Assembly (NCBI GenBank): GCA_026390575.1
Contig: JAPLFR010000016.1
Span: 248,001 to 312,000, forward strand
DNA length: 64,000 nucleotides
Reading direction: 5' to 3'
Origin: Ignavibacteriales bacterium
GTDB lineage: Bacteria > Bacteroidota > Ignavibacteria > UBA10030
Part shown: positions 62,332 to 64,000 of the stretch, in pieces
Layout of the letters: every line of letters starts with the position of its first letter
Numbering within the stretch: the stretch's first letter is position 1
Position numbers and translations under genes: made by a program
Notes under the pieces: generated by a model
The model's input: the letters and a program-made list of their open reading frames with translations, nothing else
What the model was told of the DNA's origin: nothing
Database searches by the model: none

Positions 62332-64000
62332 CTACCTCAGCAAAACAAGTTTTTTTGTTTCAGTGAACGAGCCTGTCTGCAAGCGATAGAAATACACACC
62401 GCTTGGCATTCCAGTCGCAATCCATTGCTTCGCGTATCTGCCAGCAGATAACTCTTCCGATACAACTGTTGCCACCTCTCTTCCTATTAGGTCAAATATT
62501 TTAAGTGATACAAACGATTTACATGGAAGATTGAAGGAAATAGTTGTAGATGGATTAAAAGGATTGGGATAATTTTGCAAAAGCGAATATGATTGTGGCA
62601 TCAAATCTCTTTCAGAAGAAATATTTGTTGGAATTAATGTACCTTTAAATATTCTCCCCGATGTACCACCAGCATAAAGTGATCGATCTTTTAATGCAAT
62701 GATGCCACGGACTGCACCACTAAACATTAGATTCCAACTTGTGCTTTGTTTATGTAAAGAATTCCCATTAACGGGTAATGTATAACATCCGCGGGAAGTT
62801 CCTGCAATGATATTACTTCCATCAAAATAAAGTGAATAGGCTCCTCCAAGGCCTAAATTGCTCCACGTCTTTCCAGTATCTTGTGAAAAATAAACACCAC
62901 CTGTATCACAAGCTGCATAGAAAGTATGATCATCAACCGAAATCATTGTATTAATATACTCCCCTAAACTGGCAATTTTTTCTATTTTAGTTAGTCCATT
63001 GAAAGAGATTCGATATATATCGCCATTAAAAAAATATCCATTAGAAGACCAATTTACGCTGGCAGAATATATAACATTCTTGGCAGGAAAAATGCTTAGC
63101 CAAAATCGCATCGTATCTAAGGATTGGTCAAGAGAATTCCATGTAGAACCAAAATCAGATGAAACCATAATCCCTTTATTGGAGGTTGTGGCATAGTATT
63201 TCCCAGAGGCAGTATCAATATCAAAATCTCTAACTTGAGCAGAATAAATACTCGTATTGAAGTAATAATTCCAAAATCCTCCATCAAATGTCTGTCGCAT
63301 AAATGCTGAATTATAAGGATAAATTTCACCTTGAAGGCCCACCGCAATTTGTGCGGTAGATTGATTACTTTTTTTAATCCAATGGTATCCGCGATCTGTC
63401 GATTGGAACACTCCATCGGAAGTTCCCGCAAACAGTGTAGTATCTTTATATGGTACTATATTATATACTACTACATTTGATAGTCCTGCGTTTATAGAAA
63501 ACCAATTTTGACCACGATCAGGAGATAAAAATATTCCATTTTTCGTTCCAGCATACATTTTATTGCCTGGCCCAAAAATTAATTCCAATATTCTATCTTG
63601 ATCTAAACCGTGAGAATTCTGCTCCCACGTGCTTCCACTATCAATTGATCTAAACAATCCAATATCTGTGCCAACATAAATATACTCACTATCGTCCACA
63701 ACAATAGAAAATATCGTTGTTATATCACCTGAAATCCTGTTCCAGGTTTTGCCTGTGTCAACTGATTTATACATATATGAGCTATACATATTATCTGCTA
63801 ATGAACTCCCTCCTGCGTAAAGATTACCTCTTTTACTAAACGCAACTGTATTTACTAGGGCTGTATCCAATCCACTAAGTAACCAAGTATTGCCACTATC
63901 CTTTGAAAGATAGACGCCTTTATTTGTTGCCGCAATTAAATAATTATTCGGAAGTCTGTACAACTGGCTAACGTTCTTTCCAGATAAGCCAGTATCTCTA
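62332..64000 (-). CDS. Secreted beta-propeller-type protein with T9SS sorting domain (5' end outside window)
   Basis: At least 555 residues, continuing past the window edge: the frame is open from the TTG at 63963 to 64000. The body is made of BNR/Ycf48-like repeats, each with a DSGNTW or DTGKTW turn (KDSGNTW, VDTGKTW, IDSGSTW, PDRGQNW, SDFGSTW, QDTGKTW), which fold as a beta-propeller. The C-terminal 80 residues are a type A type IX secretion sorting domain: YPNPFNPSTTISF, LKIFDLIGREVATVV, GRYAKQW, GVYFYRLQTG and KKLVLLR. The protein should cross the outer membrane and be processed at the surface. The ligand or activity is unknown. Confidence 0.85.
   Translation of the reverse strand, partial: RDTGLSGKNVSQLYRLPNNYLIAATNKGVYLSKDSGNTWLLSGLDTALVNTVAFSKRGNLYAGGSSLADNMYSSYMYKSVDTGKTWNRISGDITTIFSIVVDDSEYIYVGTDIGLFRSIDSGSTWEQNSHGLDQDRILELIFGPGNKMYAGTKNGIFLSPDRGQNWFSINAGLSNVVVYNIVPYKDTTLFAGTSDGVFQSTDRGYHWIKKSNQSTAQIAVGLQGEIYPYNSAFMRQTFDGGFWNYYFNTSIYSAQVRDFDIDTASGKYYATTSNKGIMVSSDFGSTWNSLDQSLDTMRFWLSIFPAKNVIYSASVNWSSNGYFFNGDIYRISFNGLTKIEKIASLGEYINTMISVDDHTFYAACDTGGVYFSQDTGKTWSNLGLGGAYSLYFDGSNIIAGTSRGCYTLPVNGNSLHKQSTSWNLMFSGAVRGIIALKDRSLYAGGTSGRIFKGTLIPTNISSERDLMPQSYSLLQNYPNPFNPSTTISFNLPCKSFVSLKIFDLIGREVATVVSEELSAGRYAKQWIATGMPSGVYFYRLQTGSFTETKKLVLLR

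Overview
The window reads as a piece of a bacterial chromosome from the Bacteroidota/Chlorobiota side of the FCB group, most likely an Ignavibacteria-type or related uncultured lineage. The best marker is the last protein (62332-64000, minus). It ends in a type IX secretion C-terminal domain with the YPNPFNPSTT motif and a GVYFYRL...KKLVLLR end that is typical of these lineages. A PPi-dependent phosphofructokinase, LytS/LytTR signalling, many two-component proteins and mid-40s GC (judged by eye, not computed) fit. No tRNA, rRNA, CRISPR array, transposase or integrase gene was recognised.

Layout. (1) 332-11484: a heme-type sensor kinase, an archaemetzincin and a sigma-54 response regulator (plus strand) converge on a seven-gene minus-strand operon. 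That operon encodes a Qrc/alternative-complex-III-like respiratory module (pentaheme cytochrome, molybdopterin-type protein, four-cluster ferredoxin, NrfD membrane subunit). It is bracketed by two GcvH-like proteins and begins with a small membrane protein. A HEAT-repeat secreted protein lies upstream. (2) 11908-16875: DEAD-box helicase, class II aldolase, then a lipoprotein/coiled-coil pair followed by a decayed copy of the aldolase 3' end. (3) 16920-29167: SppA with an extra N-terminal domain, a tandem STAS-like pair, YjbQ, a periplasmic PepF, MocA, Ldh2-type dehydrogenase, DinB protein, and a LiaF-like/LytS/LytTR envelope-stress operon. (4) 29339-42045: mostly housekeeping and metabolic genes (PLP decarboxylase, glutamine-synthetase-like enzyme, M2 peptidase, SPFH protein, GNAT, response regulator, creatininase family, SDR threonine dehydrogenase-like enzyme, PPi-PFK, Nudix). 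(5) 42045-47607: a compact defence island (Panacea antitoxin, MazF-like toxin, DUF4011-helicase-nuclease) bounded by a 19-bp direct repeat that is the 3' end of lhgO. (6) 47591-56186: lhgO, DinB, MFS exporter, a four-gene TRAP transporter with a TatT component, and pgi. (7) 56340-62331: an OmpR/HK pair, then a block of three opposite-strand response-regulator genes bracketed on both sides by repeated copies of the kinase gene's 3' end joined to a 70-bp palindromic element. (8) The secreted T9SS protein, cut by the window edge.

The most unusual theme is that three separate cargo blocks (14.9-16.7 kb, 42.1-47.6 kb and 58.9-61.7 kb) each sit just downstream of a host gene and have an extra copy of that gene's 3' end on their far side. 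This looks like integration at protein-gene 3' ends, or a gene-tail duplication process, with no recombinase in sight. The second theme is the respiratory module with paired lipoyl-domain proteins, one keeping and one lacking the lipoyl lysine. It lies next to a heme sensor/sigma-54 regulator pair and has a sigma-54-like promoter upstream. All functions are inferred from motifs, length and gene order read by eye.
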